A DNA stretch of 5,618 nt, from positions 1 through 5,618 of the forward strand of contig CAZQEZ010000228.1 of assembly GCA_964592475.1 (NCBI GenBank), written 5' to 3'. Under the pieces are notes generated by a model. The model saw nothing but the letters and a program-made list of their open reading frames with translations. It did not search any database and was not told where the DNA came from. The translations under genes and the position numbers were made by a program. This DNA comes from CAZQEZ01 sp964592475. GTDB lineage: Bacteria; Bacteroidota; Bacteroidia; Cytophagales; Cyclobacteriaceae. This document shows positions 1 to 5,616 of this stretch, in pieces (within the stretch, counting starts at the first letter, position 1; the number at the start of each line of letters is the position of its first letter).

Positions 1-11
1 AGGAAGAAACC

Positions 12-74
12 CTTAGCGTCTTGGCGTCTTAGCGAGAAATATATCTTAGCGTCTTGGCGTCTTTGCGAGAAATA
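12..74. repeat. Two-unit nested tandem repeat built from CTTWGCGT octamers
   Basis: Two 30-bp units, 12-41 and 45-74, differ at one base (A31 versus T64) and start 33 bp apart. Each unit is made of three consecutive 8-mers of the form CTTAGCGT, CTTGGCGT and CTTWGCGA, followed by GAAATA. So there is an 8-bp period inside a 33-bp period. From general knowledge, similar CTTTGCGTCTTTGCGAGAAA-like sequences are scattered between genes in many Bacteroidota; I infer that this is a member. The array may extend beyond the left edge of the window. No reading frame or start is associated with it, and no function can be assigned. Confidence 0.8.
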
Positions 75-173
75 AACTTTAGCAAGTATTAAAACAACGA
101 CATTATGAAACCACCATTTTTGGGCAAAATAACAAATAGATTAATGACTTTTGATTGTAGGCCTTACTTTAGT

Positions 174-242
174 GCATTCTACAAGGAGATTTTTCGCATC
201 CAATGCTTCGCGAAGGATGACGCAGTTTTTTTTGTAGGCTGC
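174..242. repeat. 69-bp imperfect palindrome (REP/MITE-like)
   Basis: The outer arms GCATTCTACAA (174-184) and TTGTAGGCTGC (232-242) are inverted repeats matching at 9 of 11 positions. Inside them, CATCC (197-201) pairs with GGATG (215-219) around the perfect palindrome CTTCGCGAAG (206-215). The right arm carries a run of T before it. The GGATGACGC core resembles dispersed intergenic palindromes seen in Bacteroidota. I infer a non-coding dispersed element. The structure alone cannot distinguish a MITE, a REP unit or an old transcript-end hairpin. Confidence 0.5.
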
Positions 243-302
243 ATCTAATTACAAAACGATATTACTAGTAACCAAAACGATAATTTATTAAAAAAATTTA
301 GA

Positions 303-594
303 ATGAATATGAACCTAAAAATTTATTACTTATTACTCATTGATCTTTATCCTGATTTGTACTTTTGCCTGTAATCAAAAAGAAAAACAACAAGCTGCCA
401 ACCAGGAACCTCCCAATTTCATTCTGTTTATCACCGATTATATCAGCTACAACGACCTGGGCTTCTATGGCAATGAATTTGCCAAAACACCCAACCTGGA
501 TAAAATGGCAAGTGAGGGTCTGTTGTTTACTAATGCTTATCTCACCGTCAGTAGTAGTTACAAATTTAGTGTGCCGCTGATATTAGATAGATAG
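303..594 (+). pseudogene. Remnant of a sulfatase lipoprotein gene (5' end only)
   Basis: This is a broken start of an S1-type (arylsulfatase) family gene. The likely ancestral start is ATG at 303 or 309, whose frame reads MNMNLKIYYLLLI. One base out of register from about 342, the frame continues IFILICTFAC, completing a lipoprotein signal peptide with lipobox TFAC (Cys at 370-372). The rest matches the sulfatase N-terminus: PNFILFITDYISYNDLGFYG, then TPNLDKMASEGLLFTNAYLTVSS. Sulfatases normally have two adjacent Asp metal ligands here. The second is Tyr (TAT, 439-441), one base from GAT. Homology stops at about 555-558, just where the C-x-P-S-R motif that becomes formylglycine should start, and the frame ends at TAG 592-594. 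The roughly 400 or more C-terminal residues are absent. No activity is possible. A TTG at 340 could start an 84-residue reading frame, but this looks like an accident of the frameshift. Confidence 0.85.
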
Positions 595-738
595 TCCATG
601 AGAAGTATTTAACATTTGCTGGATTAATTGTTTGTGATATAACAATTATACTACATTAAAATTAAGTACAGAAGTTTCACACCTTTAAAAAATAAAACAA
701 TTATACCTTTTCCTTCCTAACTAGGGAGGTAATAAGTA

Positions 739-761
739 TTTGGCTCTATATGATTTATTGT
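739..761. repeat. 23-bp direct repeat, copy 1 (possible ISL3-like terminal end)
   Basis: This sequence begins TTTGGCTCTATATG and is identical over 23 bp to 5193-5215, in the same orientation. ISL3-family insertion sequences typically have terminal inverted repeats beginning GGCTCT, so both copies may be solo ends left by such an element. No transposase is present beside either copy. This copy overlaps the 3' end of the minus-strand glycosidase gene and supplies its stop codon (755-757) and most of its last two codons. The identity is seen directly; the insertion-sequence assignment is inference. Confidence 0.6.
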
Positions 762-2590
762 AACATAGCCTTATTCCAAATTGCCATCCGTTCCTCTTGA
801 TTCATGCGGCCAAAGCCATAATTAGGAAAAAAGCCCCGGTGAAATGCATCATTTTCCCGAAACTTCACAGCGTTGTAGTAGCCAAGTCCTCGGTAAATAT
901 CTTCCTGCCAGTCGAATTGGCCAATAGGCCCAGGATGTGGATAATCTTTCATTTTTAACGCCACCTCCATGGTTTGTTCCAGTCCCTCGTTTATTGTTTT
1001 CTGTACCTTTTTTGATCTATATGCTTCGCCACGGGCATATACCCTGTACCCGAAAAATAATTTTGCTGTAGCTTCATAAAGTTGGGCGGTAAGTTGGGTG
1101 CGTTCAAACACGTACAGTAAAGTATCATACATTCTATTATTTTTTACCAATGGTTTAGCCTGCTTTACTAACTCGAGTGCTTCTTCAGCTTTGGCTACAC
1201 CAAAGGCTTTTTCCTCCAGTACATAATTAAGAAAGGTGGTATCCATCATTTCTTCAGGTTGCAACCAGCCACTGTCCAGCACCCATTGGCTTTCTTTGGC
1301 CAATTGAGACCCCTCAGCATTTTTATACCAGGCTGGAGCCAGGTGATTGACTACATCTTTCCAATAATGAAGTTTCTTGTTTACCCCATGACCAATATCT
1401 GCAATGGGTTTGTCCATCCACTTGCCAGACACATGCCGCTGATACGATGAATTATCTAACCAATCCAAACGCGAATGAGAATTGATATTAATGCCAAGCG
1501 TGTAAAAAGAAGAGCTAATAATACCATGCGAAAGTTGTAAAGCCGGTACTAGATATTGTGCAGCTTCACAGCCATAATTTTCACAAATAAAATCCTGATA
1601 CCACTGATTTCCTGCTCCCGTGTCAAAAGCTTTGTTTAATACGTATAAATTTATCTCGGCGGGATTATTAATAATCGTGGTATTTCCACCGCGATCTGTT
1701 CTCGCTACATAACCGATTACATTGGGTAGTTTTTTATAATAATTCCAGCGGTACAAATGTACCTCAGGAAATGCACTGGCAACTATTCCCTGTCCATTAT
1801 ATTCGTGAGCGGCATCAAACTCGATTATGGTAGGGAATTTTATTTGTTTTACAAATTCAGCCACGGGGTGAGTAAGAAAAAAATCATGAGGCACCTCTTT
1901 TGTCATTACCCTTAGCTTTGGGTTTTTTACAAGGTTTATGCATTTTAGCATGCTGCTTAGCTCGGCCTTGTTGTACACAAACGTGCGCACGTAAAGCTTT
2001 AGGTTTCTTTCATCAATGATTACTGAGGCCAACGTGTCTACCATCGCAGCAAGTTTTTCTTCTTCCGTTTTATAAATTTCAGAATATTGATCTTCTACAT
2101 GAGCGCCTGTTTCAATAAACGTGAGGATTATACCATCAATATCCGGCAATAGATTGAGCATTTCACGATAGTCGTTTTTAATCCATTGCCAAAACTCCGG
2201 ATTGTCGAGGTTGATTAGGCTATCAGGGCCAGTTCTGAACTTTTCAGGATAATAATCAAGATAGTAAAGGGCATGATCCCAAATGCAAACTTCTTCCACT
2301 CCTGCATCGTGGGCTCTTTTAGTCAGTCTGTTGACCATGGCAGCTCTTTCCGGGTTTTTTGCATGGCGCAGATCCATGATTATTTTATGTGAAATTTGCA
2401 GGTGATTAATTTCATAATTGCTACTGCTATCGATCACCATTTGAGCCAGGTCCTCCTGATTTGATAATATGTTCCAGCCTTTTACCTGCAACTTATTTTC
2501 GTCAGTATTTTCATTCCGTTCAGTATTTTTATTTTCACAACCTGATATTATAATAAAAAAGCTGAGTATTATTAGTAGTATATATTTCAT
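755..2590 (-). CDS. Putative outer-membrane lipoprotein glycoside hydrolase, distantly alpha-glucuronidase (GH67)-like
   Basis: The 611-residue product starts with a short positive end and a hydrophobic stretch, then lipobox ISGC with Cys18, so it should be a lipid-anchored SPII lipoprotein. An acidic, Asn-rich linker (19-33) follows. Residues about 60-330 look like a TIM barrel: IWDHALYY (103-110), the strand-like DIDGIILTFIETG (150-162) with Glu160 at the strand end, and FDAAHEYNGQG (258-268) with Glu263. The last two resemble GH67 segments that carry the catalytic acid and the QEYLGQ region, so Glu160 and Glu263 are my candidate catalytic residues. The C-terminal part (about 330-611) is helical and rich in Trp, Tyr and Ala. 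The exact family is not certain: it could belong to an unassigned Bacteroidota glycosidase family. The ATG at 2588-2590 is chosen because it opens the signal peptide. No clear Shine-Dalgarno site is seen, and a weak TACTTTAG box lies about 32 bp upstream. The gene is divergent from the carboxylase operon. Its stop lies inside a dispersed 23-bp repeat, so the C-terminus may have been altered. Confidence 0.85.
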   Translation of the reverse strand: MKYILLIILSFFIIISGCENKNTERNENTDENKLQVKGWNILSNQEDLAQMVIDSSSNYEINHLQISHKIIMDLRHAKNPERAAMVNRLTKRAHDAGVEEVCIWDHALYYLDYYPEKFRTGPDSLINLDNPEFWQWIKNDYREMLNLLPDIDGIILTFIETGAHVEDQYSEIYKTEEEKLAAMVDTLASVIIDERNLKLYVRTFVYNKAELSSMLKCINLVKNPKLRVMTKEVPHDFFLTHPVAEFVKQIKFPTIIEFDAAHEYNGQGIVASAFPEVHLYRWNYYKKLPNVIGYVARTDRGGNTTIINNPAEINLYVLNKAFDTGAGNQWYQDFICENYGCEAAQYLVPALQLSHGIISSSFYTLGININSHSRLDWLDNSSYQRHVSGKWMDKPIADIGHGVNKKLHYWKDVVNHLAPAWYKNAEGSQLAKESQWVLDSGWLQPEEMMDTTFLNYVLEEKAFGVAKAEEALELVKQAKPLVKNNRMYDTLLYVFERTQLTAQLYEATAKLFFGYRVYARGEAYRSKKVQKTINEGLEQTMEVALKMKDYPHPGPIGQFDWQEDIYRGLGYYNAVKFRENDAFHRGFFPNYGFGRMNQEERMAIWNKAMLQ

Positions 2591-2735
2591 GGTATCTTAT
2601 TTTTTATTTTGTGCTCATCAACTAAAGTATGACAATTTTTTATAAACTTCTAGATATATAATTAAAATATTTTAAAATTTCATAAAATACAATCATAAAT
2701 AATAATTATCATATTAAATCCTCATCACCAATGCT

Positions 2736-2743
2736 TATATTTA
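2736..2743 (+). promoter_or_regulatory. Candidate -7 promoter box of the carboxylase operon
   Basis: TATATTTA matches the Bacteroidota -7 consensus TAnnTTTG at all but the last base and lies 42 bp before the ATG at 2786. I see no good TTG -33 element at the usual distance upstream. The 195-bp divergent intergenic region (2591-2785) is very AT-rich, so chance matches are likely. Confidence 0.35.
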
Positions 2744-2785
2744 CGCCGTGTTACAAAAAAGTATTCATATAAATCAAATAAATAC

Positions 2786-4330
2786 ATGTCTATTAAGGAA
2801 AAAGTACTAGATTTTTTCAAGCGTAAAGATAAGGTGAGTTCAGGAGGTGGCCAAAAGGCGGTTGAAAAGCAATTATCAATGGGAAAGCTTACCGCAAGGG
2901 AAAGAATTTTAGCATTATGTGATAAGGGGTCATTTCATGAATATGATTTATTTGTAGAGCATAGATGTAAAGACTTTGGTATGGATAATAAGGTGCTCAA
3001 CGCCGATGGCGTAATTACTGGTACCGGTACTATACATGGAAGGCCTATTTGTATATTTGCACAGGATTTTACTGTAGCCGGTGGTTCTTTAGGTTTAGCA
3101 CACGCGCGCAAAATAACCAAAATTATGGACCATGCCATCAAGCTTAAAATTCCACTGATAGGCATTAACGATTCAGGAGGAGCTCGTATTCAAGAAGGTG
3201 TAAATTCATTGGCAGGCTATGGTGAAATTTTTTATCGCAACACCCAAGCTTCAGGACTTATACCCCAGATAAGTGTTATTCTAGGCCCTTGTGCCGGAGG
3301 TGCAGTATATTCGCCTGCGCTTACTGATTTTGTTTTTGTGGTAGATAAAATCTCAAAGATGTTCATTACCGGTCCGGAAGTAATAAAAACCGTATTGGGC
3401 GAAGAAATTTCAATGGAGGACCTGGGAGGCGCCAAAGTACACACCCATGTAACTGGTAATGCTCACTTCTTTGCCCAAAACGAGGTAGCGTGTTTTGAAA
3501 GTATTAAAAAGCTAATGAGCTTTTTGCCATGGAATAACATAGACAAGGCAGTAAAGAAATTACCTAAGCCGCCAAAGTCAACTTATGATATTAACAAAAT
3601 AGTACCATTGGATCCGAAAAGGCCTTATGATGTGCGAGATTTGATCAAAGCACTGGTGGATGATTCTGAATTTTTTGAGGTGCAAGAGTATTTTGCAGCT
3701 AATATAGTTATAGGATTTGCCCGCATCAACGGAGATGTAGTTGGTTTAGTAGGTAATCAGCCTCTGGTAATGGCCGGGGTACTTGATGTTGATTCATCTG
3801 ATAAGTTGGCTCGTTTTATACGCTACTGTGATGCATTCAATATTCCACTCATTACTTTGGTCGATTTGCCAGGCTATTTGCCAGGCATCGATCAGGAGCA
3901 CATGGGCGTAATACGACATGGAGCAAAAATTTTATACTCGTACAGTGAAGCTACCGTACCAAAAATTACCGTGATTGTGCGCAAAGCTTATGGAGGAGGC
4001 TATATCGCCATGTGTTCAAGGCATCTAGGGGCAGATTTTGTATATGCATGGCCTACAGCTGAAATAGCCGTAATGGGAGCAGAAGGAGCTGCTAATATTA
4101 TTTTTCGAAGCGAAATTATGAATTCAGATAACCCTGAAAAAATGCGTGAGCAAAAGGTAGAAGAATATAAAGAAAAATTTGCCAACCCTTATGTAGCAGC
4201 ATCTAATGGCCACGTAGACACGGTAGTAACACCTGAAGAAACGCGCGAGCTACTTGTGCATGCTTTGCAGGTCTCACAATTGAAAGAAGAAGTGCATGTA
4301 AGCAAAAAACATGGAGTATCTCCATTCTAA
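2786..4330 (+). CDS. Acyl-CoA carboxylase carboxyltransferase (beta) subunit, PccB/MmdA type
   Basis: The 514-residue product has the usual full length of the family. It should transfer the carboxyl group between carboxybiotin on a carrier protein and an acyl-CoA, probably propionyl-CoA/methylmalonyl-CoA, in the cytoplasm. The N-terminal crotonase-like half has GKLTARERI (33-41), GGSLGLAHARK (99-109), SGGARIQEGV (130-139) and GPCAGGAVYSPALTDF (167-182). These include the glycine-rich oxyanion-hole segments. The C-terminal half has VDLPGYLPG (359-367), RHGAKILYSYSEATVPK (377-393), RKAYGGGYIAM (399-409) and AWPTAEIAVMGAEGAANIIF (421-440). At the position that separates propionyl-CoA (Asp) from broader acetyl-CoA-accepting (Ile) enzymes in actinobacterial homologues, this protein has Ile407. 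Many methylmalonyl-CoA decarboxylase alpha chains also have Ile there, so the substrate is open. The biotin carrier gene follows after 3 bp, which implies co-transcription. No biotin carboxylase gene is present in the window. The start at 2786 fits the family N-terminus; no Shine-Dalgarno site is visible. Confidence 0.96.
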   Translation: MSIKEKVLDFFKRKDKVSSGGGQKAVEKQLSMGKLTARERILALCDKGSFHEYDLFVEHRCKDFGMDNKVLNADGVITGTGTIHGRPICIFAQDFTVAGGSLGLAHARKITKIMDHAIKLKIPLIGINDSGGARIQEGVNSLAGYGEIFYRNTQASGLIPQISVILGPCAGGAVYSPALTDFVFVVDKISKMFITGPEVIKTVLGEEISMEDLGGAKVHTHVTGNAHFFAQNEVACFESIKKLMSFLPWNNIDKAVKKLPKPPKSTYDINKIVPLDPKRPYDVRDLIKALVDDSEFFEVQEYFAANIVIGFARINGDVVGLVGNQPLVMAGVLDVDSSDKLARFIRYCDAFNIPLITLVDLPGYLPGIDQEHMGVIRHGAKILYSYSEATVPKITVIVRKAYGGGYIAMCSRHLGADFVYAWPTAEIAVMGAEGAANIIFRSEIMNSDNPEKMREQKVEEYKEKFANPYVAASNGHVDTVVTPEETRELLVHALQVSQLKEEVHVSKKHGVSPF

Positions 4331-4333
4331 AAT

Positions 4334-4660
4334 ATGACTAAAGAAGACGAAAATAAGCAGCCAACAAAATTAACAGTAGATTCCACTTCTTATGAAACTG
4401 CTTATACTGAAAAATATAAACGAAGAAAGCGATATGAGCCTGATAATCCTAAGCATATTAAGGCTTTTATTCCCGGAGTAATAAAAAGCATTAACGTAAA
4501 AGTGGGCCAGCATATTAAAGAGGGAGATATGCTTCTGATACTTGAAGCCATGAAAATGGAAAATCGCTTGTTAGCACCTGTCAGCGGCACCATAAAAGAA
4601 ATTATGGTAGAAAAGGATCAAATGGTGCCTAAGCACCATCTTTTAATTTTATTGGAATAA
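4334..4660 (+). CDS. Biotin carboxyl carrier protein (biotin/lipoyl-attachment domain)
   Basis: This 108-residue cytoplasmic protein carries the biotin that shuttles the carboxyl group for the carboxyltransferase encoded just upstream. The biotinyl domain covers about residues 41-108. It contains FIPGVIKSINVKVGQHIKEG, then the signature EAMKMEN (71-77) with Lys74 as the expected biotinylation site, then a symmetric second half, APVSGTIKEI and MVPKHHLLILLE. The N-terminal 40 residues are charged (YTEKYKRRKRYEPDNPKH) and resemble the short leader found on Bacteroidota carriers of this type. There is no Ala/Pro-rich linker, which makes the protein shorter than typical AccB or decarboxylase gamma-type carriers. 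The start ATG lies 3 bp after the preceding stop, with no obvious Shine-Dalgarno site, so translational coupling is likely. A hairpin terminator follows 26 bp after the stop. The gene cannot be named more precisely without knowing the enzyme complex. Confidence 0.94.
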   Translation: MTKEDENKQPTKLTVDSTSYETAYTEKYKRRKRYEPDNPKHIKAFIPGVIKSINVKVGQHIKEGDMLLILEAMKMENRLLAPVSGTIKEIMVEKDQMVPKHHLLILLE

Positions 4661-4686
4661 TAATGATTTGAAGGGTATACATTTTC

Positions 4687-4719
4687 AAAAAGAAGCCGGT
4701 TGCTGACTGGCATCTTTTT
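4687..4719. terminator. Bidirectional intrinsic terminator between convergent genes
   Basis: The arms AAAAAGAAGCCGGT (4687-4700) and ACTGGCATCTTTTT (4706-4719) form a 14-position stem with one A/A mismatch and one G-T wobble around the 5-base loop TGCTG. The stem ends in a T run on the plus strand and, because the left arm starts with an A run, also on the minus strand. It lies 26 bp after the biotin carrier stop and 19 bp after the stop of the convergent membrane-protein gene, so it can serve both transcripts. Confidence 0.8.
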
Positions 4720-4738
4720 ACTCATATTCTTTAAAAAA

Positions 4739-5101
4739 TTATTGGAATACTTTTTCAGTCTGATTATTCATTAAGACCCAAATGGTGTATACACCTAATA
4801 CGGTACCGAAAGGAAAATTAATAAGATTAAGAATACCAATAATCAGAATTAATATTTTGGCCCAATGCTTATGCTGTAATAAACCAAAGCCACCTATTAC
4901 TCCGGGTATTGATATGATCAATAAAAAGCCACCTAAAAATATTCCAACTATTTCCAGTATTTTCATGGCTTGCATATCACCACTTAATGCGCCTGAAGCT
5001 GTAAGAACAACGTATAAAATGATGCCCGAAAGCATACCTAATATTCCAAATATGATATAAAGAATCCCTAATATTCTTACATGTTTTTCCATGTCATTCA
5101 T
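4739..5101 (-). CDS. Small integral membrane protein of unknown function
   Basis: The 120-residue product is very hydrophobic, with probable membrane helices at about 10-34, 48-75 and 81-110 (the last might be two short helices broken at NFPFGT, 95-100). A short basic segment, QHKHWAK (76-82), joins the second and third helices and probably faces the cytoplasm. The closing pattern, W-A-K-I-L then GILNLINFPFGTVLGVYTIWVL, resembles a widespread family of small uncharacterised membrane proteins in Bacteroidota and other phyla. No catalytic or transport motif is visible, so no function is assigned. ATG at 5099-5101 gives the full product; a second in-frame ATG (5090-5092, Met4) would remove only three residues. 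The gene faces the carboxylase operon tail to tail across a shared terminator and has a perfect -7 box just upstream, so it is probably transcribed alone. Confidence 0.85.
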   Translation of the reverse strand: MNDMEKHVRILGILYIIFGILGMLSGIILYVVLTASGALSGDMQAMKILEIVGIFLGGFLLIISIPGVIGGFGLLQHKHWAKILILIIGILNLINFPFGTVLGVYTIWVLMNNQTEKVFQ

Positions 5102-5120
5102 AGTTGTTGTTTTTTTGGCT

Positions 5121-5128
5121 CAAATATA
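5121..5128 (-). promoter_or_regulatory. Candidate -7 promoter box of the small membrane-protein gene
   Basis: Read on the minus strand the sequence is TATATTTG, a perfect match to the Bacteroidota consensus TAnnTTTG. It lies 19 bp before the ATG at 5101. The nearest TTG upstream, within TTTGG, is about 25 bp away. This is longer than the usual spacing of about 17-23 bp, so the -33 element is doubtful. It would give a very short leader. Confidence 0.5.
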
Positions 5129-5192
5129 ATCAATACCAGTAAATTAGCTACTCCAAATTGGGTTAAAATACTAAAGGATTTATCGCAAATAT

Positions 5193-5215
5193 TTTGGCTC
5201 TATATGATTTATTGT
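5193..5215. repeat. 23-bp direct repeat, copy 2 (possible ISL3-like terminal end)
   Basis: This is identical to 739-761 and in the same orientation, beginning TTTGGCTCTATATG. Here it sits in non-coding AT-rich DNA and continues with GTGGAATATGC, while copy 1 runs straight into coding sequence. A GGCTCT start is typical of ISL3-family terminal repeats. No inverted partner or transposase is seen within the window, so this may be a solo end or the end of a small non-autonomous element. Confidence 0.6.
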
Positions 5216-5320
5216 GGAATATGCTTATTAGTAAATACATGAATACTTGAAATAATATAATTAATATAATATTAAAATATTTCAATTTAATCAAAATATT
5301 AGAAAGAATATTAGCTTTTT
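5216..5320. other. AT-rich gene-free stretch
   Basis: Within the 517-bp gene-free region 5102-5618, this part is extremely rich in A and T, with many TAATAT and AAAATATT runs. I see no gene, terminator or clear promoter in it. It joins the 23-bp repeat to the GC-rich hairpin block that begins at about 5321 with a sharp change in base composition. Confidence 0.5.
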
Positions 5321-5326
5321 AACCAC

Positions 5327-5387
5327 CCCTGGCCGCTTGTCAGTCCGACTTTTGGCGGAACAACTGGCGGAAGGAGAGGGGCCAGGG
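5327..5387. repeat. Imperfect hairpin with CCCTGGCC / GGCCAGGG arms
   Basis: CCCTGGCC (5327-5334) and GGCCAGGG (5380-5387) are perfect inverted repeats 45 bp apart. The interior continues the symmetry imperfectly: CCGC and TCCG on the left face CGGA and GCGG on the right, separated by 7-base unpaired segments. The ACCACCCCTGGCC opening resembles dispersed intergenic repeats I associate with Bacteroidota genomes. The base composition is far more GC-rich than the DNA before it. It is probably non-coding. Confidence 0.6.
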
Positions 5388-5505
5388 CATAGCCGTCAAC
5401 CTAAGAAAAAGGCTGTTTTATGAATGGTATATAAACTCCAAAATCCAAAGGAGCGCAGTCATTAATAAACGTAGTAGCCCTTGGTTAATAAAACGGGATA
5501 TTAAA

Positions 5506-5616
5506 GCCCTGAAAGGGCGCAATAGTATAACCCGGGGTGAAGCCCCGGGAAGTAAAAACAAACCCCAAAAGGCGCAGGCAGAAGGTCACTAAAAGTGGTG
5601 AAGTTTGTTGCGCCTT
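5506..5616. repeat. REP-like cluster of hairpins at the right edge
   Basis: Four inverted repeats lie close together. GCCCT/AGGGC (5506-5510 and 5514-5518) closes on GAA. CCCGGGG/CCCCGGG (5531-5537 and 5543-5549) closes on TGAAG. AAGGCGCA/TGCGCCTT (5569-5576 and 5609-5616) encloses a smaller CACT/AGTG hairpin (5587-5590 and 5594-5597). The GCCCTGAAAGGGCG opening followed by a CCCGGGG-type palindrome is a recurrent dispersed repeat in Bacteroidota and some other phyla, often compared to REP elements. The window ends 2 bp after the last arm, so the full unit is probably cut off. Confidence 0.7.

Noticed and set aside
12..74. Start of a CRISPR array
   Set aside because: The units are 30 bp with only 3 bp between them, carry an internal 8-bp period, and have no unique spacers or cas genes nearby.
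340..594. A separate 84-residue lipoprotein starting at TTG 340
   Set aside because: The upstream frame supplies the missing start of the signal peptide and the sequence ends abruptly in mid-sulfatase domain, so a decayed gene explains it better than a real small protein.
712..729. Hairpin CCTTCCTA/TAGGGAGG as a terminator for the minus-strand glycosidase gene
   Set aside because: The stem lies 26 bp past the stop but has only a 2-base loop when fully paired and no T run follows it on either strand.
2622..2629. Promoter -7 box (TACTTTAG on the minus strand) for the glycosidase gene
   Set aside because: It has one mismatch to TAnnTTTG and no -33 element at a plausible distance, in a region where such matches are expected by chance.
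4782..5060. Plus-strand 92-codon frame opposite the small membrane protein
   Set aside because: It is the antisense of a hydrophobic gene with clear membrane helices, and its own product shows no recognisable features.
5114..5121. Third copy of the TTTGGCTC repeat end
   Set aside because: Only 8 bp match the 23-bp repeat and the following bases diverge, so it is probably chance in the leader of the membrane-protein gene.
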